Positions 26,295-34,704 of a stretch of 64,000 nt of DNA are shown piece after piece. This stretch comes from JAXDAY01 sp034679345 (GTDB lineage: Bacteria > Eisenbacteria > RBG-16-71-46 > CAIMUX01 > VGJL01). The notes beneath the pieces were generated by a model that was given only the letters and a program-made list of their open reading frames with translations, was not told the DNA's origin and did not search any database. The stretch is taken from contig JAXDAY010000013.1 in assembly GCA_034679345.1 (NCBI GenBank), positions 186,001-250,000 on the forward strand, given 5' to 3'. Positions within the stretch are counted from its first letter, which is position 1. Each line of letters opens with the position of its first letter. The translations under genes were made by a program, and so were the position numbers.

Positions 26295-26723
26295 CTAGAG
26301 CCGGAGCAGGACGGTCTGGATACGGGCGGATACGGGAAGCTCGCCGAGCAGCCCGCCGACACGCGCCCCGGCGGCGATTCCGGCGAGATCGGACGGGCGC
26401 AGCAAGACGCCCTCGAGACGGGCCATGGCGAACCGGCCGGCGTCGGGACTCCCGCGTCCGCTCACGGGTTGGACGGGAGGAGTGTGGGCGCATTCATGAA
26501 CGGAATCGGGCGAATCGTCGACGAGGGCATCGCCGGGCCCGCAATCCGTGTCGGCCACCATCGGGTCGCAGCAGGCGTGGTCAGGCCCCGCGACGTGCGT
26601 GCGCCCGTCCGGCTCGACGCAGATCCCCTGGGAGCCGAATCCGCTCGAGAAGACGCAGACCGCCAGCAGGATGCGGGCGAGAAGCGCCCTGGCGGGCAGG
26701 GTGGGATGGTGGTGGAACGCCAT
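26295..26723 (-). CDS. Small Cys/His-rich exported protein leading the metal operon
   Basis: 142 residues with a signal peptide (MAFHHHPTLPARALLARILL then AVCVFSSGFG). The mature part has a block of Cys and His: GICVEPDGRTHVAGPDHACCDP, then CGPGD and HECAHTPP. This pattern (CVxxDG...H...CC...C) recurs, from memory, in small proteins encoded next to heavy-metal RND operons in Nitrospirae and planctomycetes, and would suit a periplasmic metal sensor or chaperone. It sits at the head of the czc operon on the same strand. The ATG appears leaderless: it follows the -10 box by six bases and has no ribosome site. Confidence 0.65.
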   Translation of the reverse strand: MAFHHHPTLPARALLARILLAVCVFSSGFGSQGICVEPDGRTHVAGPDHACCDPMVADTDCGPGDALVDDSPDSVHECAHTPPVQPVSGRGSPDAGRFAMARLEGVLLRPSDLAGIAAGARVGGLLGELPVSARIQTVLLRL

Positions 26724-26729
26724 TTCCGC

Positions 26730-26758
26730 ACGATACGGATCCGCCCGGCTCGCGTCAA
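26730..26758 (-). promoter_or_regulatory. Sigma-70 promoter of the metal-efflux operon
   Basis: Read on the minus strand, TTGACG (26758-26753) and TATCGT (26735-26730) are 17 bases apart. ATG 26723 begins seven bases after the -10 box, so a leaderless transcript is predicted. The -35 box forms the left half of an inverted repeat CGTCAA-N16-TTGACG with the divergent promoter's -35, a plausible operator for a metal-responsive regulator. Confidence 0.6.
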
Positions 26759-26774
26759 TCCCACCACCATCGTG

Positions 26775-26804
26775 TTGACGGGCGGCTCGTCCGCCCCGTA
26801 GGAT
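26775..26804 (+). promoter_or_regulatory. Sigma-70 promoter of the repeat-rich secreted protein
   Basis: TTGACG at 26775-26780 and TAGGAT at 26799-26804, spacing 18, about 77 bases before the ATG at 26881. It is divergent from the czc operon promoter with only 16 bases between the two -35 boxes. Confidence 0.5.
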
Positions 26805-26880
26805 GAACAGTCCGCAATTGATGCGCGTCCATCTCAGTCTGCAGAAACCAAAGGCTCATCTCCCAAGGAGTCAAGAAACG

Positions 26881-29112
26881 ATGATGCATCGTGCCGTCCG
26901 AATCCTCGTGCTTGCGGTCGCCGTCCCGATCCTCGCCATCGCCCTTCTCTCATCCCGGCCGGTCCGGGCCGTTGAGTACGAGTTCTCATGGAGGCTTCCT
27001 ACGCCCCAGGGGAACCCGCTTGGCGGAACGGACTTCGAGAGCGCCACGGTCGGCTATGCCGTCGGGTGGCGCGGCACGGTGCTCGTCACGACCGACGGCG
27101 GAGTCTCGTGGACGCAGCGGGATCTCTTCCCCGATTTTGCCGCGGATCTGGAGGACGTCCTCGTCCTGGGTCCGGGCCATCTGCTCGCGGTCGGTTCGCC
27201 CCCCGGGATCTTCGAGTCGACGGACGCCGGGATCTCCTGGTCGGCGGTTCCCAACCCGTCGACCTCGACTCTGGTCGACGTTGAGGTCGTGACGCCAGGC
27301 ATTCTCTCGGCCGTCGGGACGGCGGGACAGGTGCTTCGCTCGAGTGACGACGGGGCGAGCTGGGAGTTGCGCGCCTCCCCCGGACCGAACGACTTGCGGG
27401 AGCAGCTGTGGCTCGACTCCTCGAACGGCTATGTGCTCGGCCTCTTCCTGGCGCGCCGGACGACCGACGGCGGTCAGTCCTGGATTCCCTTGAGCGGCGT
27501 GAACGAATGGGAGCCGTTCAGCGAGGCCTTCTTCACCGACGCGAGCCACGGAACGATCCTGAGCGATTCCTCGATCTGGACGACCACGAATGGCGGAACT
27601 AGCTGGACGGGCGAGATGGTCCATCCGATCGTCTACATGGGCAACACGATCGTCCTGGGTCCCCTTCACTATCTGGTCTCCACGAATCTGGAGGGAGCCA
27701 TGTTGTGGGAAACGACCAACGGAGGGGCCGACTGGACGATGCTCCTGCTCGCCGGGCAAGGCGGCTTTCTCGATTTCGACCGCCTCGATGACGGATCGTT
27801 GATTCTCCCTTCGGACGAGGGCGACCTCTACCGCTCGACCGACGATGGCCAGACTTGGACGAACGCGGCCGATGCCGCGTTCGATCCTCCGCGCGGAGTC
27901 ATCGGGGCGATCGGGGTCGGCCCCGGCGGATCCGGCGCGGCAGGCACGTCGGGCGTTCCCCCGACCTACTGGTTTCACACAGGGGACGGAGGATCATCCT
28001 GGCAAGCGCAGCCGAGCGGGCCGGCGATCGCGTTTACGCAAGAGATCGTCTATTGGGATGCCGCGAACGCCGTGGCCGCGGGCGACTACGGGCAGATGTG
28101 GCGCACGACCGACGGCGGAACGGTCTGGTCTCCCGCCGCCCTGCCGAATCCTCCGTCGAACGGGCGCGCCTACCGCATCTCCGCTCCCGCCCCCGGGATC
28201 GCGTTCACCGCCGTCTTTGGCCAGACGCAGTCGAAGGTCTACCGGACGACCGACTCCGGCGCGACATGGGAGCTCCGGAGCGCGGGCCTCCCGGCGGCGG
28301 GAGGCCTGTTAGCGATTTCGTTCCTGGATCCGGCTGTCGGATTCGTAGGAGGCTATGTGAACAGCCTGCCGGTCATGTACAAGACCACAGACGCCGGCGG
28401 ATCCTGGAGCCCGATCGGCACGACCGGCCTGACGAGCTACATGTCGGACATGCACTGGACCGATGCGCAGACCGGCTTCGCGACAGTTCCCAATGGGACG
28501 CCCGGAATCTACCGCACGACGAACGGCGGGACGCTGTGGAACAACGTGTGGCCGGAGCGCGTGCACGACATCTCCTTCGCTTCCGACGACAACCACGCGG
28601 CGGCCACCGAGTACGAGTTCTACGCCGATGGATCGATCGTCGTCACCGAGGATGGCGGAGCCACATGGGAGAGCCTCACTCTGCCAGCCTGGAACGTCGG
28701 CACCTGCGTCACGGCCGTCGACGACGGCTTCTGGGTCGGCGGCTACGGAAACGGCATCATCAAGGCGACCCGGATCGACCCTACCTCGGGCATCGATACG
28801 CCCGGTCCGAGCGAGGCGCGCTCGACTGCGAAGCTGGCTGCTCGACCCTCCGTCGGCGTCCAGTTCGAGATCGATCTGAGCGTGGGGGGCGGGGGTCCGT
28901 TTGATCTGGGCGTCTACGACGTGCTCGGCCGTCGCGTGGCGACGCTGGAGCGCGGCTCCGTGGCCGCACCCGCCATGGGCGACGCCAAACGCACCGTCGT
29001 TTGGGACGGCGCGACGAGCGACGGCCGCCCGGCCGCTCCGGGGTGTTACTTCATCCGGCTCGCGACGGTGAACGAGATGCGCGCCGTCAAGGTCGTCCTC
29101 CAGAGGCGCTAG
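26881..29112 (+). CDS. Secreted beta-propeller (YCF48/BNR-like) protein with FlgD-type C-terminus
   Basis: 743 residues. A signal peptide (MMHRAVRILVLAVAVPILAI...) precedes about a dozen repeats built around 'TTDGGxSW' (for example TTDGGVSWTQRD, STDAGISWSAV, TTNGGTSWTGE, TTDAGGSWSPI), the hallmark of BNR/YCF48-type beta-propellers. The last about 85 residues form a FlgD-like domain (VYDVLGRRVATLERG, AAPGCYFIRLATV), related to that at the end of the C25-like protein, so both probably use the same export or anchoring route. ATG 26881 follows AAGGAG. No enzymatic motif. Function unknown; binding of a polymer or another protein is possible. Confidence 0.8.
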   Translation: MMHRAVRILVLAVAVPILAIALLSSRPVRAVEYEFSWRLPTPQGNPLGGTDFESATVGYAVGWRGTVLVTTDGGVSWTQRDLFPDFAADLEDVLVLGPGHLLAVGSPPGIFESTDAGISWSAVPNPSTSTLVDVEVVTPGILSAVGTAGQVLRSSDDGASWELRASPGPNDLREQLWLDSSNGYVLGLFLARRTTDGGQSWIPLSGVNEWEPFSEAFFTDASHGTILSDSSIWTTTNGGTSWTGEMVHPIVYMGNTIVLGPLHYLVSTNLEGAMLWETTNGGADWTMLLLAGQGGFLDFDRLDDGSLILPSDEGDLYRSTDDGQTWTNAADAAFDPPRGVIGAIGVGPGGSGAAGTSGVPPTYWFHTGDGGSSWQAQPSGPAIAFTQEIVYWDAANAVAAGDYGQMWRTTDGGTVWSPAALPNPPSNGRAYRISAPAPGIAFTAVFGQTQSKVYRTTDSGATWELRSAGLPAAGGLLAISFLDPAVGFVGGYVNSLPVMYKTTDAGGSWSPIGTTGLTSYMSDMHWTDAQTGFATVPNGTPGIYRTTNGGTLWNNVWPERVHDISFASDDNHAAATEYEFYADGSIVVTEDGGATWESLTLPAWNVGTCVTAVDDGFWVGGYGNGIIKATRIDPTSGIDTPGPSEARSTAKLAARPSVGVQFEIDLSVGGGGPFDLGVYDVLGRRVATLERGSVAAPAMGDAKRTVVWDGATSDGRPAAPGCYFIRLATVNEMRAVKVVLQRR

Positions 29113-29171
29113 GCCGAGAGGGATGGAAGATCGGGGCGGACTTCGAGGTCCGCAAGAAGAGGAGGGCTTTC

Positions 29172-30647
29172 TTGACCCCTGAGTCGCAGCTCCGCTCCTC
29201 GAGCGTCGGGCATTCTCTCCCCTCCCGCGAGGAGATCGAAGAGACTCTGCGGCTCTTCATGGCCGCGGCGCAGACTTACCTCGAGCGTCTCGACGGCGAG
29301 CCGGCCCTCCCGCCGCATCCGGAGGAGGCGCTGGCGCTCTTCCACGAGCCGCTTCCCGAGGAAGGCGAGGGGTCGGTCGGGGCTCTGCGCCGCCTGATCA
29401 TGGGCGGATACGGGGCGATCGGGAACACTTCGGGGCCGCGCTGCTTCCATTTCGTGATCGGCGGCGCGACGCCCGCGGCGCTCGGGGCCGACTTGCTCGC
29501 GACCGCGTTCGATCAGGTCGCCTACACCTGGATCACATCGCCGATCGGCGTCGAGCTGGAGCTGGTGAGCCTCGGCTGGTTGAAGGACCTCTTCGGAATA
29601 CCCGCATCGTGGTCCGGCGTCCTCACGACCGGAGCCAGCATGGCGAACTTCGTCGGGCTGGCCGCCGCGCGGCAGTGGTGGGGTGAGCTTCAAGGCGTCG
29701 ACGTCTCCGAGCGCGGCATGGCGGGGCTTCCTCCCATCCCGGTCTTCGCCAGCGGATACATCCACGCGAGCGACACGAAGTGCCTGGCGCTCCTGGGGAT
29801 CGGGCGGCAGAACATCCAGGTGCTCGCTCGCGACGCGACCGGCCGTCTCGACGTCGATCGCCTCGACTCCGCCCTTCGCGCGCAGGCCGGCAAGCCCGCG
29901 ATCCTGATCGCCGTCGCGGGCGAGGTGAACGCCGGCGAGTTCGATCCAATCGACGTGATGGCGGATCTCGCGCACCGCCACGGCGCGTGGCTGCATGTCG
30001 ACGGGGCGTTCGGCCTCTTCGCCGCGCTCCCCGATCGGACGAAGGCGCTGGTGCGCGGGGTCGAGCGGGCCGACTCGGTCACGGCCGACGGGCACAAGTG
30101 GCTGAACGTCCCCTATGACTGCGGCTTCTCCTTCGTGCGCGACGTCGGCCTCATGGGAAAGGCATTCGCCTACACCGCCGACTACCTCCCGCGTCCGGAC
30201 GATCCGCGCCCCACCATGGGTGCGATCGGGCCGGAGAGCTCGCGGCGGGCTCGCTCGCTCGCGGTCTGGGCCACGCTGCGCGCTTACGGCCGAGCCGGGT
30301 ATCGAGCGATGATCGAGCGCCACCTGGATCTCGCGCAGCATCTCGCGCGACGCGTCGATGAGGCCCCGGATCTCGAGCGGCTCGCCGAGGTGCCCCTGAA
30401 CATCGTCTGCTTCCGCTACCGGCCCGTCGATCGCGCGCTCGACGATGCGGCGCTCGATACCCTGAACGCCCGCATTGGAGAGGAAGTCCTGCGGGATGGG
30501 CGGGTGCTGGTGGGCACGACGCGCTACGCGGGCCGGATCGCCTTCCGTCCGGCGATCGCCAACTGGCGGTCTGGCCCAGAGGATCTCGATGAGCTCGTCG
30601 CGGTCATCCGGGAGCTGGGACAGCGGCTGGCCGATGGAGTCGCCTGA
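29172..30647 (+). CDS. PLP-dependent group II decarboxylase
   Basis: 491 residues, matching aromatic-L-amino-acid decarboxylase-like enzymes. The PLP lysine is Lys309 in DGHKWLN, preceded by HVDGAFG, the Asp that contacts the pyridine nitrogen, and TTGASMANFVGLAAAR is the phosphate-binding loop. The family removes the carboxylate of an aromatic or acidic amino acid; substrate unknown. The start is TTG 29172, which sits five bases after AGAGGAGGG; no ATG or GTG with a site precedes the conserved EEIEETLRLF region. Sixty bases after the previous gene; a hairpin ends the transcript. Confidence 0.88.
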   Translation: MTPESQLRSSSVGHSLPSREEIEETLRLFMAAAQTYLERLDGEPALPPHPEEALALFHEPLPEEGEGSVGALRRLIMGGYGAIGNTSGPRCFHFVIGGATPAALGADLLATAFDQVAYTWITSPIGVELELVSLGWLKDLFGIPASWSGVLTTGASMANFVGLAAARQWWGELQGVDVSERGMAGLPPIPVFASGYIHASDTKCLALLGIGRQNIQVLARDATGRLDVDRLDSALRAQAGKPAILIAVAGEVNAGEFDPIDVMADLAHRHGAWLHVDGAFGLFAALPDRTKALVRGVERADSVTADGHKWLNVPYDCGFSFVRDVGLMGKAFAYTADYLPRPDDPRPTMGAIGPESSRRARSLAVWATLRAYGRAGYRAMIERHLDLAQHLARRVDEAPDLERLAEVPLNIVCFRYRPVDRALDDAALDTLNARIGEEVLRDGRVLVGTTRYAGRIAFRPAIANWRSGPEDLDELVAVIRELGQRLADGVA

Positions 30648-30659
30648 AGACCGCGGAGC

Positions 30660-30690
30660 GATGGGGCCCCGGAACGGACGAGGCCCCATC
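30660..30690 (+). terminator. Hairpin after the decarboxylase gene
   Basis: Perfect 9-bp stem GATGGGGCC / GGCCCCATC with a 13-base loop, starting 13 bases after the stop. No T tract. Confidence 0.5.
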
Positions 30691-30825
30691 CTGCCCGGGG
30701 TCGGGTCCGCGAACGGCGATCGACGTCTTCCAAACCCGCGTCTGGAGGGTCATTCTCGATGGATCGCGTTCTGTGGAACAGCCCCTCGTGGCTCTCATGG
30801 TTGACCAAATGAGCGACGCCTCGCC

Positions 30826-31926
30826 ATGAACGTCATCGGCTTCCTCCTCGTCCTTGTCGCGGCGATCTGCACGCTGCTCTATATCCCCATCTCGGCGACC
30901 ATCCGGCCGCTCAGCGGACCGGACGCGATGGAGCTCGCCGGCTTAGTCTTCCTGAGCCTCGCTCGCTTCCTCTGCCTGGCGGCGGCGCTCACGATCGCCG
31001 CAGCCCGGGGAGGCTTCCCCTGGATCCACTCGAGCCACGGGGTGCAGTGGATCGCCGTCTTCCTCCTTCTCGCGGCATCCGCGGGGATGGAGCTCTGGTC
31101 GCTCGTCGCCGCCACGAGTGGCTGGTACGGCGAGGGAGCCCGGCCGTGGGTCGCGGTATTCGCGGTTGTGGTCCCGCTGATCCTGGGGCTCTTCGCGGTG
31201 GCCGCTCTCAGCCAGGGAAGACTGATCCCGCTCGGCGCGATGACGCTTCGGGCAGGCGCGGGCGCGATTCTTCTGCTCATGCTCACCGGCGTGGTCGTGA
31301 TCGGGATCCGCTACCGTGCGGGGGTCCAGGAGAGACGGGAGCACGTCGCCGCGCTCGAGCAAGAGCGGGCGCGCGCGCGCAACGAGAAGCTCGCCGCGTT
31401 CGGCGCCCTGGCCCTCGCATCCCCCCTGATCGATTGGCTTGCGTACACGAGCGATTCGGACGACGAAATCCGCGATGCGGCAGTCAGGTCGATCCGGGAG
31501 CGGCCGCGGCTTCACGACGAGTTGGCGCAGATCCTGCGCGGCGACGATCCCCTCCCCGCGCTGCGCTGGCTGTGGCTCTGGACTCCCAGTCCGTCTTCCG
31601 CGCTCGCCCAGCCGGTCTACGACGCCGCGGCCGGGCTGCCGGAGTGGGCGCGAGGGCTCTACGACGATGAGGATGCCTCGAACGACTCGGATGTCGCCAC
31701 CGCGTGCGAGGCGCTGGTCGTGATCGCCGACTCTTTCGAGCGACCCGCCATCGACTTCCGCGGGCCCTTCGAGAAGATGCGCGCATTCCTCGACTCGCGG
31801 GCGCTGCCCGAGGAGCAGATGGGCTCCGACAAGACCTACCAGGCGCGCTCGATGCTGCAGTACTGGTTCGACCGCCATGGGACGAACGCCGGCGGAACCC
31901 CCGGCCGGGAGGAAGTCGCCCCTTGA
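30826..31926 (+). CDS. Five-TM membrane protein with coiled coil and HEAT-like tail
   Basis: 366 residues, not recognised. Five hydrophobic helices (about 1-25, 38-60, 73-93, 110-130, 140-165) are followed by a charged coiled coil (ERREHVAALEQERARARNEK) and a soluble C-terminal region of about 190 residues whose helices (DDEIRDAAVRSIRERP, LHDELAQILRGDD) resemble HEAT repeats. The C-terminal part is probably cytoplasmic. No ribosome site is obvious before the ATG at 30826. It stands alone between a terminator and the PIG-L operon. Likely an envelope scaffold; no function predicted. Confidence 0.6.
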   Translation: MNVIGFLLVLVAAICTLLYIPISATIRPLSGPDAMELAGLVFLSLARFLCLAAALTIAAARGGFPWIHSSHGVQWIAVFLLLAASAGMELWSLVAATSGWYGEGARPWVAVFAVVVPLILGLFAVAALSQGRLIPLGAMTLRAGAGAILLLMLTGVVVIGIRYRAGVQERREHVAALEQERARARNEKLAAFGALALASPLIDWLAYTSDSDDEIRDAAVRSIRERPRLHDELAQILRGDDPLPALRWLWLWTPSPSSALAQPVYDAAAGLPEWARGLYDDEDASNDSDVATACEALVVIADSFERPAIDFRGPFEKMRAFLDSRALPEEQMGSDKTYQARSMLQYWFDRHGTNAGGTPGREEVAP

Positions 31927-32062
31927 ACCGATCGCTCCGCCGGAGTCCGGGGTTGCGGCCTCCCTCCCCCTCCGGGTAGCCTCGTCTGTTGATCGCGACG
32001 GGCCACAGCCGCGACGTTCGGGAGCGGGGCCCATGACCCCCACGGCATCGAGAGGAGAACCC

Positions 32063-34567
32063 GTGCGTCTCGCGCTTCGCCTGGCCGTAATCCCAATGCT
32101 CTTGGCCCCCATCGCCGCGGTTGCAACCGCTTCCGACGGCCCCCCTGCCCCCCTCGACGCCGCCGAGCTTCATCTGGCCCTCCAGAAGCTGACGGTCGTC
32201 GGCTCCGTGCTGTTCATCGCGGCGCACCCCGACGACGAGAACACGGCGATGCTCACCTGGCTCGAGAACGAGAAGCTGGTGCGCGCAGCGTATCTCTCGC
32301 TCACCCGGGGCGATGGCGGGCAGAACCTTGTGGGCAACGAGCAGGGCGATCTCCTCGGGGTGATCCGCACCCAGGAGCTCCTGGCGGCGCGCAGAATCGA
32401 CGGGGCCGAGCAGTTCTTCACCCGCGCGGTGGACTTCGGCTACTCCAAGGGTCCGGACGAGACGCTCGCGAAGTGGGGGCGCGAGGAGGTCCTGAGCGAC
32501 GTCGTCCGCGTGATCCGGACCTTCCAGCCCGACATCGTCGTGATGCGTTTCCCGACGACCGGCGAGGGCCGTCACGGCCACCACACCGCATCGGCGCTCC
32601 TCGCCGTGCAGGCGTTCGACGCGGCGGGCGATCCGGCGCGGTTCCCCGAGCAACTCGACACCCTCATGCCGTGGAAGCCGACGCGACTGCTCTGGAACTA
32701 CTTCAACTGGGCGGCGCCCCCGAGCGGCGAGGATGCGAAGCGGTTCATCACCGTCGATCTCGGCGCCTACAATGCCCTCCTCGGTCGATCCTACACGGAG
32801 CTGGCGGCCGAGAGCCGCAGCATGCACAAGAGCCAGGGATTCGGTTCGGCGGAGCGCCGCGGCACCTCGATGAACTACCTCATGCATATCGCTGGAGAGC
32901 CGGCCGCGACCGACATGTTCGAGGGCATCGACATCTCATGGGGGCGCATCCCCGGCGGGGCGCGCGTGGGCGAGATCCTGGAAGAAGTTCACCGGAATCA
33001 CGATCCAAGCGATCCTTCCGCGAGCCTCCCCGGGCTCTTGAAGGCCCGAGAGGCCTTGACTCGACTCCGCGCCACCGCCGCGGAGCGGAGCCACGCGATC
33101 CTCCTTGGGCACAAGGCGCGCGAGATCGACGAAGCAATCCGCTCCTGCTCCGGGCTCTGGCTCGAGGCGGTGGCCGCCGGTCACACGCACTCCCCGGGAG
33201 ACTCCATCAGAGTCGACGTGACCGCCATCAACCGTTCCGACGCGCGGCTCCGGCTCACGGCGATTCGATCCGAGACCCCCGGACTCTCGAGCGGGATCGA
33301 CACCCTCCTTGCGGAGGACCGACCCGTCACGGTGGCGCTGCAAAGCGTGGTGCCCCAGGAAATGGACTGGCGCGCGACGCAGCCGTACTGGCTCCGAGAG
33401 CCGGTCGTGGGGGGGCTGCATCAGGTGGCCGATCCCGCGCTCATCGGAACTCCGGAGAACGAGCCCGCGCTTCGTCTCACCCTCACCGTGTCCGTCTCGG
33501 GGCAGTCGATCGACTACGATCTCCCGGTCCTCTACCGCTGGGTCGATCGCGTTCGCGGCGAGCTCTACCGGCCCATCGCCGTGGCGCCCAAAGTGACCCT
33601 CGCGCTCGATGAGAGAGTCTATCTCTTCCCGGACGCCTCGGAGCGGCCGGTCCGGCTCCGCATCGAGTCGAGAGAGCGCGCCAAGGCGACCGCGCGTCTC
33701 GTCCTGCCCGCCGGCTGGCGCTCCGCGCCTGCATCCCACGAGGTGGACCTCTCTCCGGATCAGACGCGTGAGGTGCTCTTCCTCGTGACCCCCGGGACGG
33801 AGGGAGGATCGATCCGCGCGGAAGTCGTGGCCGGCGACCGGGTCTACTCGCGCGGCATGAATGTGATCGATCATCCCCACATCCCGATCCAGACGGTCTT
33901 TCCGGATGCGCGCGCCCAGGCGCTGAGGCTCGATCTCTCGCGCGCGGGAGAGACGGTCGGATACGTCATGGGCCCGGGTGACGATGTCCCCGCCGCCCTG
34001 GCGCAGGCCGGCTATCGCGTGACGCTCCTCGACGATGACGCCCTCGCCTCGGGCGATCTCTCCGTCCATGACGCCATCGTCGTCGGCGTGCGCGCCTACA
34101 ACTCCCGCGAGGCGCTCAAGCGAAACACGCAGCGCCTCCTCGACTATGTGGAGCAGGGCGGCACCCTCGTCGTGCAGTACAACACGGCCGACCGGACGCT
34201 CCAGAACGCGTTCGCGCCCTACACGCTCGAGATCGGCCGCGATCGCGTCACGCTGGAGGACGCGCCGGTCGGGTTCATCGACCCCGAGAGCCCGCTCCTG
34301 ACGACGCCGAATCGGATCAGCGAGCGGGATTTCGAGGGCTGGGTGCAGGAGCGCGGTCTCTACTTCGCATCGAAGTGGGGACCCGAATACCGGACCGTGC
34401 TCTCCTCGGCCGATCCAGGGGAGGCTCCCGCGGAGGGTGGACTCCTCTGGGCGCGCTACGGGAAGGGGATCTTCATCTACACCGGTTACGCGTTCTTCCG
34501 TCAGCTTCCGGCGGGCGTGCCCGGGGCCTACCGGCTCTTCGTCAACCTGGTCTCCGCGCGCGGATGA
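32063..34567 (+). CDS. Secreted PIG-L family deacetylase with C-terminal GATase-like domain
   Basis: 834 residues. The signal peptide (MRLALRLAVIPMLLAPIAAV...) leads into a PIG-L LmbE-like deacetylase domain with the zinc/catalytic motif AHPDDE (54-59) and the distal histidines in HGHHT (His171, 173, 174). A middle NEW3-type beta region and a C-terminal ThuA/GATase1-like region (YRVTLLDDDALASGDL, DAIVVGVRAYNSREA, LDYVEQGGTLVVQY) follow. PIG-L proteins remove acetyl groups from N-acetylglucosaminides, here outside the cytoplasm. The start is GTG 32063, seven bases after GAGAGGAG, and begins the signal peptide; ATG 32033 is less likely. Its stop overlaps the next gene's ATG (ATGA). The gene heads a three-gene operon ending in a transporter. 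Confidence 0.82.
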   Translation: MRLALRLAVIPMLLAPIAAVATASDGPPAPLDAAELHLALQKLTVVGSVLFIAAHPDDENTAMLTWLENEKLVRAAYLSLTRGDGGQNLVGNEQGDLLGVIRTQELLAARRIDGAEQFFTRAVDFGYSKGPDETLAKWGREEVLSDVVRVIRTFQPDIVVMRFPTTGEGRHGHHTASALLAVQAFDAAGDPARFPEQLDTLMPWKPTRLLWNYFNWAAPPSGEDAKRFITVDLGAYNALLGRSYTELAAESRSMHKSQGFGSAERRGTSMNYLMHIAGEPAATDMFEGIDISWGRIPGGARVGEILEEVHRNHDPSDPSASLPGLLKAREALTRLRATAAERSHAILLGHKAREIDEAIRSCSGLWLEAVAAGHTHSPGDSIRVDVTAINRSDARLRLTAIRSETPGLSSGIDTLLAEDRPVTVALQSVVPQEMDWRATQPYWLREPVVGGLHQVADPALIGTPENEPALRLTLTVSVSGQSIDYDLPVLYRWVDRVRGELYRPIAVAPKVTLALDERVYLFPDASERPVRLRIESRERAKATARLVLPAGWRSAPASHEVDLSPDQTREVLFLVTPGTEGGSIRAEVVAGDRVYSRGMNVIDHPHIPIQTVFPDARAQALRLDLSRAGETVGYVMGPGDDVPAALAQAGYRVTLLDDDALASGDLSVHDAIVVGVRAYNSREALKRNTQRLLDYVEQGGTLVVQYNTADRTLQNAFAPYTLEIGRDRVTLEDAPVGFIDPESPLLTTPNRISERDFEGWVQERGLYFASKWGPEYRTVLSSADPGEAPAEGGLLWARYGKGIFIYTGYAFFRQLPAGVPGAYRLFVNLVSARG

Positions 34568-34704
34568 CGGCGCGCCGACTTCCCCAAGGCGAGGAGGAGC
34601 CGCCACCCTTCGGGGGAAGCTGGGTCATCCTCTACGCGCTGGTGCTGTTGAACCTCGCCGTGATGATCCTCCTCTTCTACGCCTTCACGAGGGCCTTCTC
34701 GTGA
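34564..34704 (+). CDS. 46-residue single-TM protein, probable symporter small subunit
   Basis: Only 46 codons: a polar PPPF-containing N-terminus then one transmembrane helix (WVILYALVLLNLAVMILLFY) and a short basic tail. Its ATG overlaps the PIG-L stop (ATGA) and its stop overlaps the symporter GTG start (GTGA), so translation of three genes is chained. The size, single helix and position directly before a sodium/solute symporter resemble small subunits of two-component SSS transporters. Identity is inferred from context; the sequence itself is not recognised. Confidence 0.65.
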   Translation: MTARRLPQGEEEPPPFGGSWVILYALVLLNLAVMILLFYAFTRAFS

